Assembly (NCBI GenBank): GCA_019359245.1
Contig: JAHHHR010000037.1
Span: 1-64,000, forward strand
Length of the DNA: 64,000 nt
Direction: 5' to 3'
DNA from: Nostoc desertorum CM1-VF14
Lineage (GTDB): Bacteria > Cyanobacteriota > Cyanobacteriia > Cyanobacteriales > Nostocaceae
Positions 8,451-17,161 of the stretch are shown one piece after another. Under the pieces are notes generated by a model. It was not told the origin of the DNA, did not search any database, and saw only the letters and a program-made list of their open reading frames with translations. A program made the position numbers and the translations under genes. Positions within the stretch are counted from its first letter, which is position 1. Every line of letters begins with the position of its first letter.

Positions 8451-8885
8451 CTATTGTTTATTGCAATAACTCAGTAAGTGCTTGGTGAACAACTTAGATG
8501 AAACTGGGTAAAACACTGGCTCATAGTCAGCGTTCCAAAAGAAATGCCAGCGATACTTGGTATCAAAATCAGATGCCCATTCTTCAAAGCTGTAGTCGTA
8601 ACGTTGCCCATTTCGCCATTGCTTTGCATGAGCAACTATTGTGTCAACTTTCACCCCAAATCTTTCAGCCATTTCATAAGCAGTAAGAAAAGGTAGCTGG
8701 GTAAATTCTTCTTCTAGCTCAAATTCTTGCTGCACATTAGGTAAATCATTGACTATTCCATTCTGTAAAGAATTTACAATTTTTTGGGATTCTTGAGTAT
8801 CAGTTAAAAAAGCTGATACAAATATGAGACCTAGCCCACTTAAGGCAACTATTTCAGCAAATGCAGTTAAAATTTCTTGAATCAT
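8451..8885 (-). CDS. Small membrane-anchored hypothetical next to pPIWI-RE
   Basis: About 144 residues from the ATG at 8885 (a TTG at 8921 is possible). Residues about 1-28 form one hydrophobic segment (ILTAFAEIVALSGLGLIFVS). The remainder is soluble, acidic then aromatic, with a helix-turn-helix-like LTAYEMAERFGVKVDTIVAH and several tryptophans (WHFFWNADYEPVF). It follows the pPIWI-RE gene by about 90 bp in the same direction and could be the last gene of that operon. I do not recognise the family. The HTH-like stretch and membrane anchor are read by eye only. Confidence 0.55.
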   Translation of the reverse strand: MIQEILTAFAEIVALSGLGLIFVSAFLTDTQESQKIVNSLQNGIVNDLPNVQQEFELEEEFTQLPFLTAYEMAERFGVKVDTIVAHAKQWRNGQRYDYSFEEWASDFDTKYRWHFFWNADYEPVFYPVSSKLFTKHLLSYCNKQ

Positions 8886-8975
8886 GACTGGTTTGTTGGA
8901 TTCTTGGGTAAATGCAATCAATATATATTCCCAAATGATGCTTTAGTAGGTGTCTGATCTCCAACAAATCAATAA

Positions 8976-11975
8976 TTATTGGTCTTCTAAAGAATCTTCA
9001 TCCACCATCAAAACATAGTCTCCCATCTGCGCTGCTAAGTGAAGAACAATTGGACGAGCTAAGGTGTCTTTGTATTGTAATGCCATCCGACGTAATTCAT
9101 GCGTCAATACTGCCCAATGCCAAGGGTCATCTTCTGGTTGTATGTAAGCTACTACTAACTCAAGTATTGCAGGGTTTGACCAGTGAAGTTGAGGTTTATC
9201 AAACTTACTGAAATCGAGTTTTTCCTTTGGCATTGTATTAGATTTTTGCCCAATACTAAGAAATATACGTTCATTGCTGTCCGTATTAAATAGTCCCTCT
9301 GTCGCTACACTTATTTGTTCAAGTTCTACCAAATTATCAAACAACTTCACCTTCTGTTTCTTTTGATCATGCAGAGCATACCATCCTGGAGTTTCTCCAT
9401 CTTGGCGTACCCGAACTACGCGAAGTTTTGGCATCATTTGAGGAGATTCAGTGCCAAAAACTATCCCATCTGGAGATATTTCTTTATCTTGCAGCCATGT
9501 CCAATACCTTCGGATGTTTTGAGCATCACAGAGTAGTAATGTATCTTTACCTCTTAACTCTTTGGTTTGCAGCATTCGCTTGATAAATCCTTTTATCTCC
9601 TTTTTTAAATCGTTGTTATCTCCTGTAATAGATGTTCCTTTGAAGTTTATTTTTCTTAAAGCTTCATCGTAGGGTATCCAATCGGATATACCATTAAAAA
9701 TAGCTTCTATTGCTTGAGAATCAGAACGCATTTTCACCATAACTGGGATAAGTTGTTGTTTCCCATGAGCGCTGGTTTTAGAAGTGCGGTTAACCAACCA
9801 TAAACCTACATAAGTAAGAGGGTTAGGAAGAGTTACTGATGGAATAACTATGCGAGGCGGAGCTATCTGTACTCCCAGTGACCGCAGTAGGTCTAAAAAA
9901 GAAGTTATCGTTTTCTGCGGCAGTTCTTCTTGTAATTCGTTAATTTCATTCTGTTCCCGCCTGTTTAACTCTCTTCCTTCATCTTTTGCTACCTTTTCAT
10001 ATTTCTTTTTTAATTCCTCATGTGCAGGGACAATAAACTTGGATACCCTGTCAATTTTTTCTTGAACAAAGCCTAAGCGAATAGCTGCTTGAGGGTCTGT
10101 CCATTTAGGTTTCCAATGGTTTTCACCATAGAGTTCAACTAATACCCCTACTTTCCCAGTTACAGGTTGCATTTTATTAACAGTTTCTGCTACTTCAGCT
10201 TTTCTACTCTTGATAGCTTCTTCTCGTTGTTTGGAATTTGGTTTTTTTGTTTTATCTGTAGATAAAGCTAAACGTTCTGCTAATTTACCTATTTCTTGCG
10301 TGCGTATAGTTACAGTCAAATCTATATCTGGAAAATTATGAATACCTGTTGTCGCTGTCTTCAACCCCAGGCAATACCATATTGCCTTTATAAGTGCATC
10401 CCGTGTTGACTCATTAATATACCAAATTTCAATTGTTAGCTCTTTGCCAATACAGTTACTTATGGCTTCACAAAGTCTTTTCTTCTCTGATGATAGTTGC
10501 TCTAAACGTTTTTTATAATGAGCATATCTTAATTGGAAGTGTTCATCCGTTTCATCCTCTTCCTTTTTACATTTATCTCTTTCTAATTGTTGTTTATCTA
10601 AAAGTTGTTCATACCTTAAATTAAATTGTTCATCATTTTCAGTGTTTTTCTTTTTAATTTTGTTTATCTGTCCCTCTTGTTTATTTAATAGTTCTTGAGT
10701 TCTAGTTAAAAATTCTTCTGTCTCTCCCTTTTCTTTTTCCGGCACAGGTAACTCCCAAGATGTTCCATCGGGCTTGGGTAAGTCAAAGATTTGAGCAGAC
10801 TGTTTAGTATCTATTTTAAATTTAAACCGCTTATAGTCTATTAATTCCCAGTCATCTTGTAACAATAATGCAATCTGTTCAGCTAATTGACGGCGGTTAT
10901 TTGGTGGCAATCCTTTCCCTACTTTATGACCTGGAATCATACCATCTTTGTAGGTAATACAAAGATTAGGAATATCTTGGAGATTAAGTGCTTGTATCGG
11001 ATTAGCTAAAATTTGTTCTGGAGTGTATGAAAGAGGGTTAAATTTATCTAACAGATTAGCTAAGTTGTTAGCCCATTTATGCTCTCCTTTCCATACCAGT
11101 GGAGCAACTTGAAAGTATTCAGTATAACCGTAAGGATTTAATCCCTTACCCCATTTAAGCTTAGTACGAATATACACAGAACTAGCTTGCCCTGGTAGCA
11201 AACCAGTATCATTTATACTGCACCACCGCCGGATACTCATATCACATTGCAGTTGAGGATATGGCTGGAATGGAACTGTTTGTACTTTCAAAGTTAGAAC
11301 TATTGAGTAATAGTAAGTACGTTTGTTTTGTGTGTGCTGTAGCGGAGGCCAAGATATCAATTCTGCTCCTGCTCCTTCTATTGGCGCACAGCGATAGAAC
11401 TGAATTGTTTCATCTCTTAATTTGAACTTTAAGTTTGGGTCACTTAGTTGCGTTGCTAGAATATCAGGCAATAGGATAAATCCATCTGCATCTTTGTCTT
11501 CGTTAATATTGGCAGTTCCATTAGGGTGATTTTTCCATAATTCCGTTTTTAGAGTCACTGATTCCCACTTTAAATTGTTAGGGGACAACAGCTGCATTAC
11601 AGCTTGTCGTTGCTCAAAGGTTAACCCCTTCTTGTACTTATTTGGAGTTTCATCTGAAAATTCAGTATCTAACCAATGAGAGAGAATTACTGATAATTTA
11701 TCTGTGGGAATTTCAACTGGGCTATATAACCAAAATTTATCCCAAATTTTCCCAATGTAAATTAAACCAGGGATGCTTGCCCGCAAAGCAGCATTGAGTG
11801 ATGATATAGGAATCCCTACTTTGCTTTCATCACGGCTGTCTCTCTCTGCTAAAATTTTTTTTAATCGCTCTTTGGCCGCCTCTGGAAACTTCAGTGCATA
11901 AAAAATTTTAGCGGGTAAGTTGTGTTTGAGTCGGAAGGCACACAGGCGGATTTTGTTGTATTTAGGTAATGACAT
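8976..11975 (-). CDS. pPIWI-RE family Argonaute/PIWI-like protein
   Basis: The 999-residue product matches the pPIWI-RE family of bacterial PIWI proteins, described from genome analysis as nucleic-acid-guided conflict proteins. Residues about 1-400 correspond to the family-specific X region. A charged coiled coil is inserted at about 411-505. A MID-like domain starts near 512 (LTIEIWYINESTRDALIKAI). The RNase H/PIWI domain begins at about 812 with TLLLCDAQNIRRYWTWL (Asp817) and ends with WAVLTHELRRM and PIVLHLAAQMGDYVL. Glu939 and Arg962/963 are candidates for the conserved R/E pair that names the family. It lacks PAZ. It lies 43 bp downstream of the helicase gene and would bind a guide-target duplex with the helicase and REase. 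Confidence 0.85.
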   Translation of the reverse strand: MSLPKYNKIRLCAFRLKHNLPAKIFYALKFPEAAKERLKKILAERDSRDESKVGIPISSLNAALRASIPGLIYIGKIWDKFWLYSPVEIPTDKLSVILSHWLDTEFSDETPNKYKKGLTFEQRQAVMQLLSPNNLKWESVTLKTELWKNHPNGTANINEDKDADGFILLPDILATQLSDPNLKFKLRDETIQFYRCAPIEGAGAELISWPPLQHTQNKRTYYYSIVLTLKVQTVPFQPYPQLQCDMSIRRWCSINDTGLLPGQASSVYIRTKLKWGKGLNPYGYTEYFQVAPLVWKGEHKWANNLANLLDKFNPLSYTPEQILANPIQALNLQDIPNLCITYKDGMIPGHKVGKGLPPNNRRQLAEQIALLLQDDWELIDYKRFKFKIDTKQSAQIFDLPKPDGTSWELPVPEKEKGETEEFLTRTQELLNKQEGQINKIKKKNTENDEQFNLRYEQLLDKQQLERDKCKKEEDETDEHFQLRYAHYKKRLEQLSSEKKRLCEAISNCIGKELTIEIWYINESTRDALIKAIWYCLGLKTATTGIHNFPDIDLTVTIRTQEIGKLAERLALSTDKTKKPNSKQREEAIKSRKAEVAETVNKMQPVTGKVGVLVELYGENHWKPKWTDPQAAIRLGFVQEKIDRVSKFIVPAHEELKKKYEKVAKDEGRELNRREQNEINELQEELPQKTITSFLDLLRSLGVQIAPPRIVIPSVTLPNPLTYVGLWLVNRTSKTSAHGKQQLIPVMVKMRSDSQAIEAIFNGISDWIPYDEALRKINFKGTSITGDNNDLKKEIKGFIKRMLQTKELRGKDTLLLCDAQNIRRYWTWLQDKEISPDGIVFGTESPQMMPKLRVVRVRQDGETPGWYALHDQKKQKVKLFDNLVELEQISVATEGLFNTDSNERIFLSIGQKSNTMPKEKLDFSKFDKPQLHWSNPAILELVVAYIQPEDDPWHWAVLTHELRRMALQYKDTLARPIVLHLAAQMGDYVLMVDEDSLEDQ

Positions 11976-12018
11976 AAATCAAATTATTTGTAATTTATGA
12001 GATGTTTACGGAAGAACG

Positions 12019-15000
12019 TCAGAAAAGATTTTTAGTTTTGGCGATCGCTTCATAAAATGGGCGATAAAGAGCCTGAACTATCTGCCTATCCCGTTGGGTA
12101 ATTTGAGGATCATCCTCTTCAAAATAGGGTTGTAACAAATCTCGGATACCAACAAGGATACTGGTTGAAGGGGTATCCTCTTGGTCATTCATCTGTGCAA
12201 TATTTAGTCCAAACTTGGCATCGCACCAAAACAATTCTGCATCACTGCTGCCGCGAATCAAACGACCTACCACCTGCCAGAGTGAAACGGCAATATCCCA
12301 ATGCATTGCCGTTAAGTTGTTTTCATCAAGAGTTCTTAGCCTTAATGGTAGATGTAGCAACCGCAGCCATTGACGATAAGCCGTGTCTCGAAACTTAGTA
12401 CCTAATTCATCAAGATTTTCCCCTACAGCGGTTTTGTACTTTTCGATTGCCCAACGGTTGATGGAGTGAATCGCATAGCTTAGGTCATCAGGACTAGGAT
12501 GGGGTAGAACCAGAAAGTAAGCTGCCCCAATTGCTGCCATTCCATTCTCATCAACAACATTGTGACCACGCTCCATAGCTTTTAGTGGGGCTATCAGAAT
12601 TACTTTGTCCGGTTTATGGGCAAACTCAGATACTCGTCCTCGCTGCAATGTATTATGAGTTGCATCCTCTGAATCATTATCAAGCCAGTCTGATTTACTA
12701 TCATCACTCGTTAAAGCTATAACCCGATTTCCCCAACCAAGCCGAATTAGATGTTCGTGGACTATTTTTACCTGTTCATAGCTATTCACTAACAGCAATA
12801 TTTTCCGTCCTTTGAGGTCTGTTAGTTTCTGCTCTAGATATTCTTCTTCTACTAACTTGGTGACGATTTTCTCCAAGTTTTTTTGCTTCTTGTCCCCTGT
12901 ACCTGAGACAAATATTGGTTGATTCTGGTCATCGTATAACTGTAAAAACTCAGAGTAAATTGAAAATCCCTTATTATTATCTGGTGACAGCACTCCGGTC
13001 ACTGGTACTTCAACATGGTATGCCGGAGATTTACCAGCCCAACTGGTTCCCGACATCAGCAATATGTGGGGACTTACTACGTTTTCGCTAGCGAATAAAT
13101 CATTAAATTGTAGAAGTAACCAACGACCAACACCTGTACAACGGAAAAATCGTAGACTTCCTAATGGTTCAGAATAAGATTTGTGGTACTGGAATGCCAA
13201 CTGATTTCCCATCGGCATTGCTGGTATTACAGAGTTATAGTCGGCTGGTGGCGCTTGAAACCACATTGAATCCTCTGGTTTCAGTTTGAGGTTATCTTGT
13301 ACCTGTCTCCATAGGCTCATCATGAAATGGAGCTTTTTTTGTAGAACACAGACTAGCAAGGCAAACTCTAACTTGACGGCTATTTCTTGAATCTTCTTTG
13401 ACTCTAAGAGAATAGCGGCATTTTCCTTGACCCACTTACGAAGAGCTTCCGTCTTGCCACTGCCTTTGTGAGTGAGCGTAAAAAGTGAATTATTGTCGTT
13501 GTCTAAATTATTGATATAAGGTTCAAATATATCCTTCATTAAATTATCAGAATTTTCATTTCCGGCTAAATCAATAGCCACTTCTCGCAATAGCAACCAA
13601 TCAGTAAAATATTTTTTGCTATTTTGCCATTGGGATAACTCAGGATAATCCCCTCCTAACATCCGATAAATTTGGTCTGTCACTCGTTTAGCTTGTTGGC
13701 AAGCATCCCACCAATCACTGACGATTTTTTCTCGAAGTGGTTGAGAATTTTGACGCACTAATTCATCTTCGACTTTTTGTAAAACTTCATCCAACCAAGC
13801 GTCTCTTGTCGGCCGGCGTAATGTCTGATCTGGGCTAAATGCTTTATCCAAATAAGCTTGATATTGGTCTACCTCATCCACAATTACTAAGTCACTACGC
13901 CGAGAGACTAACTCAGCATAAAGTAGACTTTCTCGATTTATCTGTTGTGGCACCCTGCTATAAACTAGGCTTCCCGGTGTAGCAATCCAGATAGAAGCTT
14001 TTACTAAGTCACGTTCTTTCTGATGGTAGGAACATACACTGTAAGCTGAACAAGCTATTTCCCCTTTAGGTGATTCTGACTGTTTCACATCTGGCTCATG
14101 ATTTTCTGTGTCTGCTGGTTCTGATTTCTTAATCAGTTCTAGAGACAGACAAGGTTGTTGACCTATTTCAAACGGTTTTGTCAGGTCGGGCTTAACTAGT
14201 CCACTCAATAGGCAAGTGTTGCTCAACCATTGAAAGGCGGGATGAGTTTGATTGAAGGGTTCCTCTGGATGGCTATTATGAATGGCTTGATGCAACCGAT
14301 TGATATGGCTCTTTCTGTTTGAATTACCCAAAATAGGAGCTACATCGGTAATTCCTACATCAGCAAAAGTCTTTGCCAATTCAAATATTTGTAAGACATC
14401 TCCTACTATTAATGTCACGTGCAATCCTTTTTGGACTGCCCAGACTGTCAGGACTTTCATCAAATTGGATTTGCCTGATGATACCATCCCTACTAAGTGC
14501 ATCATTCTATTGATAGTTAGGGATTCGACTGTAACTAGACAATCATCATCACCAAATATCTGTAACTTGACACGCTTTATCCAACTTTTCCACTGCGGTT
14601 TTAGTCCCCGTTTTTTCCTTTGTTTATCCATCCATGCTGCCGTTTCTTCCAGTTCTTTCCAACTTACACTTATAGGTTCGCGTTCGGACTTACCAGTTAA
14701 AGTGTGACCAGTTGGTGGAGACTTTACTAGTGCAGGAGGGATTTTGATTGTTTCTATTATTCCGTTTACTTTACACTTGTATATTTGGTCAGCTTCAGCC
14801 CACTTTATTTCGCGTCTTTTAAACAATGAAACAGGAGAAATTAAGGTTTTAGCATATATTTCAAATCTGAAATTGGCAGTTGTTATATTACTCCTCATTT
14901 GAAAGTCTTGTAAAGATTCCGATACTTCATATCCGCGCTGGTCTGCTGGGAAAGAGCGATAATTATTTAGTGCTTCTGACCACACATAAGGTCTTCTATA

Positions 15001-15237
15001 GTCCGTTAACAAATGACGCGCAGTGGTATACATTTTGTGTTGCGACTTACTCCATTGTTTTGATTCGGGAATAGAGAAAGGATAACCAGTCAGTAATACC
15101 CAGAGACTACTTGCAGAGGCATTTATCACTAATGATCTTAATAAGTATAACCCTAACTCTACATCACACAAATTTTTGTCTAACCCTTCTTTTTTTAAGG
15201 GTTTATGCCATTCTGTTGTATTTCTCATTTTTGACAA
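12019..15237 (-). CDS. DinG/XPD-like helicase of the pPIWI-RE module
   Basis: A 1072-residue superfamily 2 helicase. The N-terminal roughly 200 residues resemble the accessory region fused to helicases of pPIWI-RE operons. Walker A is GMVSSGKSN (250-258), Walker B is VIVDEVDQ (DEVD 454-457), and motif VI is QVVGRLIRG (988-996). Between motifs I and II are four cysteines at 342, 363, 396 and 402 (ending ACSAYSVCSYH), spaced like the Fe-S cluster of DinG/XPD helicases. It would unwind DNA or R-loops for the PIWI partner. The start codon overlaps the end of the REase gene by 13 bp, which implies translational coupling. Confidence 0.85.
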   Translation of the reverse strand: MSKMRNTTEWHKPLKKEGLDKNLCDVELGLYLLRSLVINASASSLWVLLTGYPFSIPESKQWSKSQHKMYTTARHLLTDYRRPYVWSEALNNYRSFPADQRGYEVSESLQDFQMRSNITTANFRFEIYAKTLISPVSLFKRREIKWAEADQIYKCKVNGIIETIKIPPALVKSPPTGHTLTGKSEREPISVSWKELEETAAWMDKQRKKRGLKPQWKSWIKRVKLQIFGDDDCLVTVESLTINRMMHLVGMVSSGKSNLMKVLTVWAVQKGLHVTLIVGDVLQIFELAKTFADVGITDVAPILGNSNRKSHINRLHQAIHNSHPEEPFNQTHPAFQWLSNTCLLSGLVKPDLTKPFEIGQQPCLSLELIKKSEPADTENHEPDVKQSESPKGEIACSAYSVCSYHQKERDLVKASIWIATPGSLVYSRVPQQINRESLLYAELVSRRSDLVIVDEVDQYQAYLDKAFSPDQTLRRPTRDAWLDEVLQKVEDELVRQNSQPLREKIVSDWWDACQQAKRVTDQIYRMLGGDYPELSQWQNSKKYFTDWLLLREVAIDLAGNENSDNLMKDIFEPYINNLDNDNNSLFTLTHKGSGKTEALRKWVKENAAILLESKKIQEIAVKLEFALLVCVLQKKLHFMMSLWRQVQDNLKLKPEDSMWFQAPPADYNSVIPAMPMGNQLAFQYHKSYSEPLGSLRFFRCTGVGRWLLLQFNDLFASENVVSPHILLMSGTSWAGKSPAYHVEVPVTGVLSPDNNKGFSIYSEFLQLYDDQNQPIFVSGTGDKKQKNLEKIVTKLVEEEYLEQKLTDLKGRKILLLVNSYEQVKIVHEHLIRLGWGNRVIALTSDDSKSDWLDNDSEDATHNTLQRGRVSEFAHKPDKVILIAPLKAMERGHNVVDENGMAAIGAAYFLVLPHPSPDDLSYAIHSINRWAIEKYKTAVGENLDELGTKFRDTAYRQWLRLLHLPLRLRTLDENNLTAMHWDIAVSLWQVVGRLIRGSSDAELFWCDAKFGLNIAQMNDQEDTPSTSILVGIRDLLQPYFEEDDPQITQRDRQIVQALYRPFYEAIAKTKNLF

Positions 15238-16496
15238 CTGTTTAATTTTTTCTCAACTGCTTTTAAAAAAATCTGTTCAAACATCACCTGAGATTTTTTT
15301 AATTTAACTGAACAGCGATTTACAAATTCTTGAATATACTCATCTCCATATTCTCTAATTTCATCAGCAAAGACAAAAAATGCTTCATGGTATGGCTGAT
15401 GGATAAGTCTAGGGATAGGCTTGTCTACCTTCTTTGCTAAGTTATATGCAGATTCCCAAAACTTTACGTCAACTGCCCAGACTGTATTATCAGGAAAGAC
15501 TATGTGCAGGTCGTATTTATCAAAATCCGGGTAGAGAGTAACTTCTAATCCTAATTCTTGCAAACGTTTTTCTATTCTTAGTTCTGCACAACCAGGACGG
15601 TGAATAAAATATCGCAGTCCCTTTTTGAGCCATAAAACTTCATCATCTTTATCGCACTGAAAAGGAACTGGGGATTTATTTTCTTTAGCACAATGCTTAT
15701 TCTCACACTTTAATTGATTATCCGTAGTCCGATGCATTAATCCACCACAGTGACCGCAGCAGTAAAATTTTCCCTGTTTTTTGTAAGAAGCTGGAGCTTC
15801 TTCATAGCTATCTTCTAAAACTTTTTGAAATGGCTTGAGTTGGAGAACGCTTTTAATATCTCGTTCCCCTTTTGTTATCACAGGGCAGGTGATAATTAAG
15901 CGGCGAAACTCTACATATAGGTTTGGATATTGTGCAGATTTTCTAAAAACTTCTTCCATCACCTCTGTTTGAATCCGCTCGGCTTCACTTATGTATGACC
16001 CGTCTAGCTCAATACAAAACCCACTGGGCTTGTGGTCTTCTATAAATTGAGCATCTTTCCAATCTTCTGGAAAGTCAATTTCAATAGTCCAATCCTTTAT
16101 AGGATGTTGCCCCCAGTTGGTGAGAAAGTCAGGAACCCCTTGAGGTTGAATTTTATTTTGCATCACACAAATAGCTTGTAACTTTTCTACTCCCAGTTGC
16201 AGCGCAGCTGGATAAGGGAATAGTCCCGGCTTTTGCATTTGCTGTGCATATTGAACTATTCCCTTAGCTATCTGGCGTAGGGTCGATTCCTCGTCTGTTG
16301 TTTTTAGCTTTTTTGAGATTGCCTTTGTGCTTTCATCAGGTTTTTCGGCTGGTACATAGGAGGTCATATCAAATCTCCTCTGCCCAGATGGCGTCCTGAT
16401 TGCCTTAATGTTGCCCGCAGCTTCCCACCGCCTTAAGGAGTCCACACTTACTCCCAGCCGTCGTGCTGCCTCTTTGGGGCTTACGTACTCTGAAAT
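15225..16496 (-). CDS. REase of the pPIWI-RE module (MerR HTH, Zn ribbon)
   Basis: First gene of the operon. Its N-terminus is a complete MerR-type HTH like that of IS607 TnpA: SEYVSPKEAARRLGVSVDSL, then RRWEAAGNI and TPSGQRRFD. The first ATG/GTG/TTG in frame is a GTG at 16445 that would cut the HTH in half. The full domain begins at an ATT (16496) placed exactly where ATG is expected, 7 nt after GAGGA. Counting from the GTG, a zinc ribbon (CCGHCGG...CENKHC, 229-252) is followed by a PD-(D/E)XK nuclease core: Asp312 in KYDLHIVF, then Asp326-Val-Lys328 in WAVDVKFW. It probably cleaves DNA at PIWI-marked targets and may autoregulate through the HTH. Confidence 0.85.
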   Translation of the reverse strand: MSEYVSPKEAARRLGVSVDSLRRWEAAGNIKAIRTPSGQRRFDMTSYVPAEKPDESTKAISKKLKTTDEESTLRQIAKGIVQYAQQMQKPGLFPYPAALQLGVEKLQAICVMQNKIQPQGVPDFLTNWGQHPIKDWTIEIDFPEDWKDAQFIEDHKPSGFCIELDGSYISEAERIQTEVMEEVFRKSAQYPNLYVEFRRLIITCPVITKGERDIKSVLQLKPFQKVLEDSYEEAPASYKKQGKFYCCGHCGGLMHRTTDNQLKCENKHCAKENKSPVPFQCDKDDEVLWLKKGLRYFIHRPGCAELRIEKRLQELGLEVTLYPDFDKYDLHIVFPDNTVWAVDVKFWESAYNLAKKVDKPIPRLIHQPYHEAFFVFADEIREYGDEYIQEFVNRCSVKLKKSQVMFEQIFLKAVEKKLNSCQK

Positions 16497-16503
16497 CGGC
16501 TTG

Positions 16504-16571
16504 TCCTCAACTTTTGTTCTTTACTATAGTGGTTTTTGCTATGTTTGTCTATGCAAAGCTAGGCAAAGCTA
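16504..16571 (-). promoter_or_regulatory. Promoter, operator-like repeats and RBS of pPIWI-RE operon
   Basis: Read leftward, TAGACA (16546-16551) and TATAGT (16523-16528) are separated by exactly 17 nt, a good sigma-70-type promoter. Just upstream of the -35 are two direct repeats, GCAAAGCTA in + orientation, at 16553-16561 and 16563-16571. They lie one helical turn apart inside CTATGCAAAGCTAGGCAAAG, and are a plausible site for the MerR-type HTH of the first gene. GAGGA (16504-16508) is the likely ribosome binding site, leaving only about 20 nt of leader before the ATT. Confidence 0.6.
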
Positions 16572-16667
16572 TGCATATTTTATTATTTTATTCAGCTATA
16601 ATGCCTAAAAAGCTTACAAATAAAAGTTTGTGGCTATTTATTTAAGCTTTGATTATGCCTTAAACAG

Positions 16668-16697
16668 AAAGCCCCCGATGATGTGCCAGGGGCTTTT
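16668..16697. terminator. Bidirectional intrinsic terminator-like hairpin
   Basis: AAAGCCCC (16668-16675) pairs with GGGGCTTT (16689-16696) and is followed by TTCTTTTCT on the + strand. The minus-strand side is also T-rich. It lies upstream of the pPIWI-RE promoter and probably insulates it from outside transcription. Confidence 0.65.
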
Positions 16698-16821
16698 CTT
16701 TTCTGTCTACCCTGTCCGTCTGCCTGTCGAAATACCAGTAAGAACGGGTACATTGTTAAGTTTTGTTTCAGAGTTATTGATACTACTTTTCATGTTGCGT
16801 GCAAATGATGGCAAAATTGCT

Positions 16822-16861
16822 CCAAGCGATCACCTCATGGTGGCAAGAGGTGATCGCTTGG
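16822..16861. repeat. Perfect 15-bp inverted repeat (REP-like hairpin)
   Basis: CCAAGCGATCACCTC (16822-16836) is exactly complementary to GAGGTGATCGCTTGG (16847-16861) around a 10-nt loop. It contains HIP1-like GCGATC and has no T-run, so it looks like a cyanobacterial repetitive palindrome rather than a terminator. The interval 16862-17161 holds no gene I can support. Confidence 0.7.
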
Positions 16862-17161
16862 GGAAATACGCCGCCTTTTTGCAGAGGACGAATATCTTGG
16901 GCGTGAATCTAAGCCAGATTATGAGACAATTCGCTCACGCACCCTCAGCAAACTAAAGATGGGGCGGCTGCCGAGGGTAAGGGTTATTGTGCAGCTAGAC
17001 ACAAAGATAGACAGTTGCTCATAAACATCCATTATCGCAACTTTGCACTTAGAGATCAGGCCATGTCAATCCCTCAGAATGCTTACGTTAATACACGGTT
17101 CATGACATCAAAAATTTTGTTCTAAAGTAGAAGCATCTAGAATTCTAATTAAGTAAAAGAT

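Noticed and set aside
8976..16496. Operon considered as a classical restriction-modification or Zorya/DISARM system
   Set aside because: There is no methyltransferase, and the large protein has PIWI/MID-like features with the exact partner genes of the pPIWI-RE module.
15225..16496. First gene considered to be an IS607 recombinase
   Set aside because: Only the MerR-type HTH is shared; the serine recombinase catalytic domain is absent and replaced by zinc ribbon and PD-(D/E)XK parts.
16630..16956. 108-codon rightward frame upstream of the HlyD gene
   Set aside because: It runs through a terminator hairpin and a 15-bp palindrome and has no protein-like pattern.
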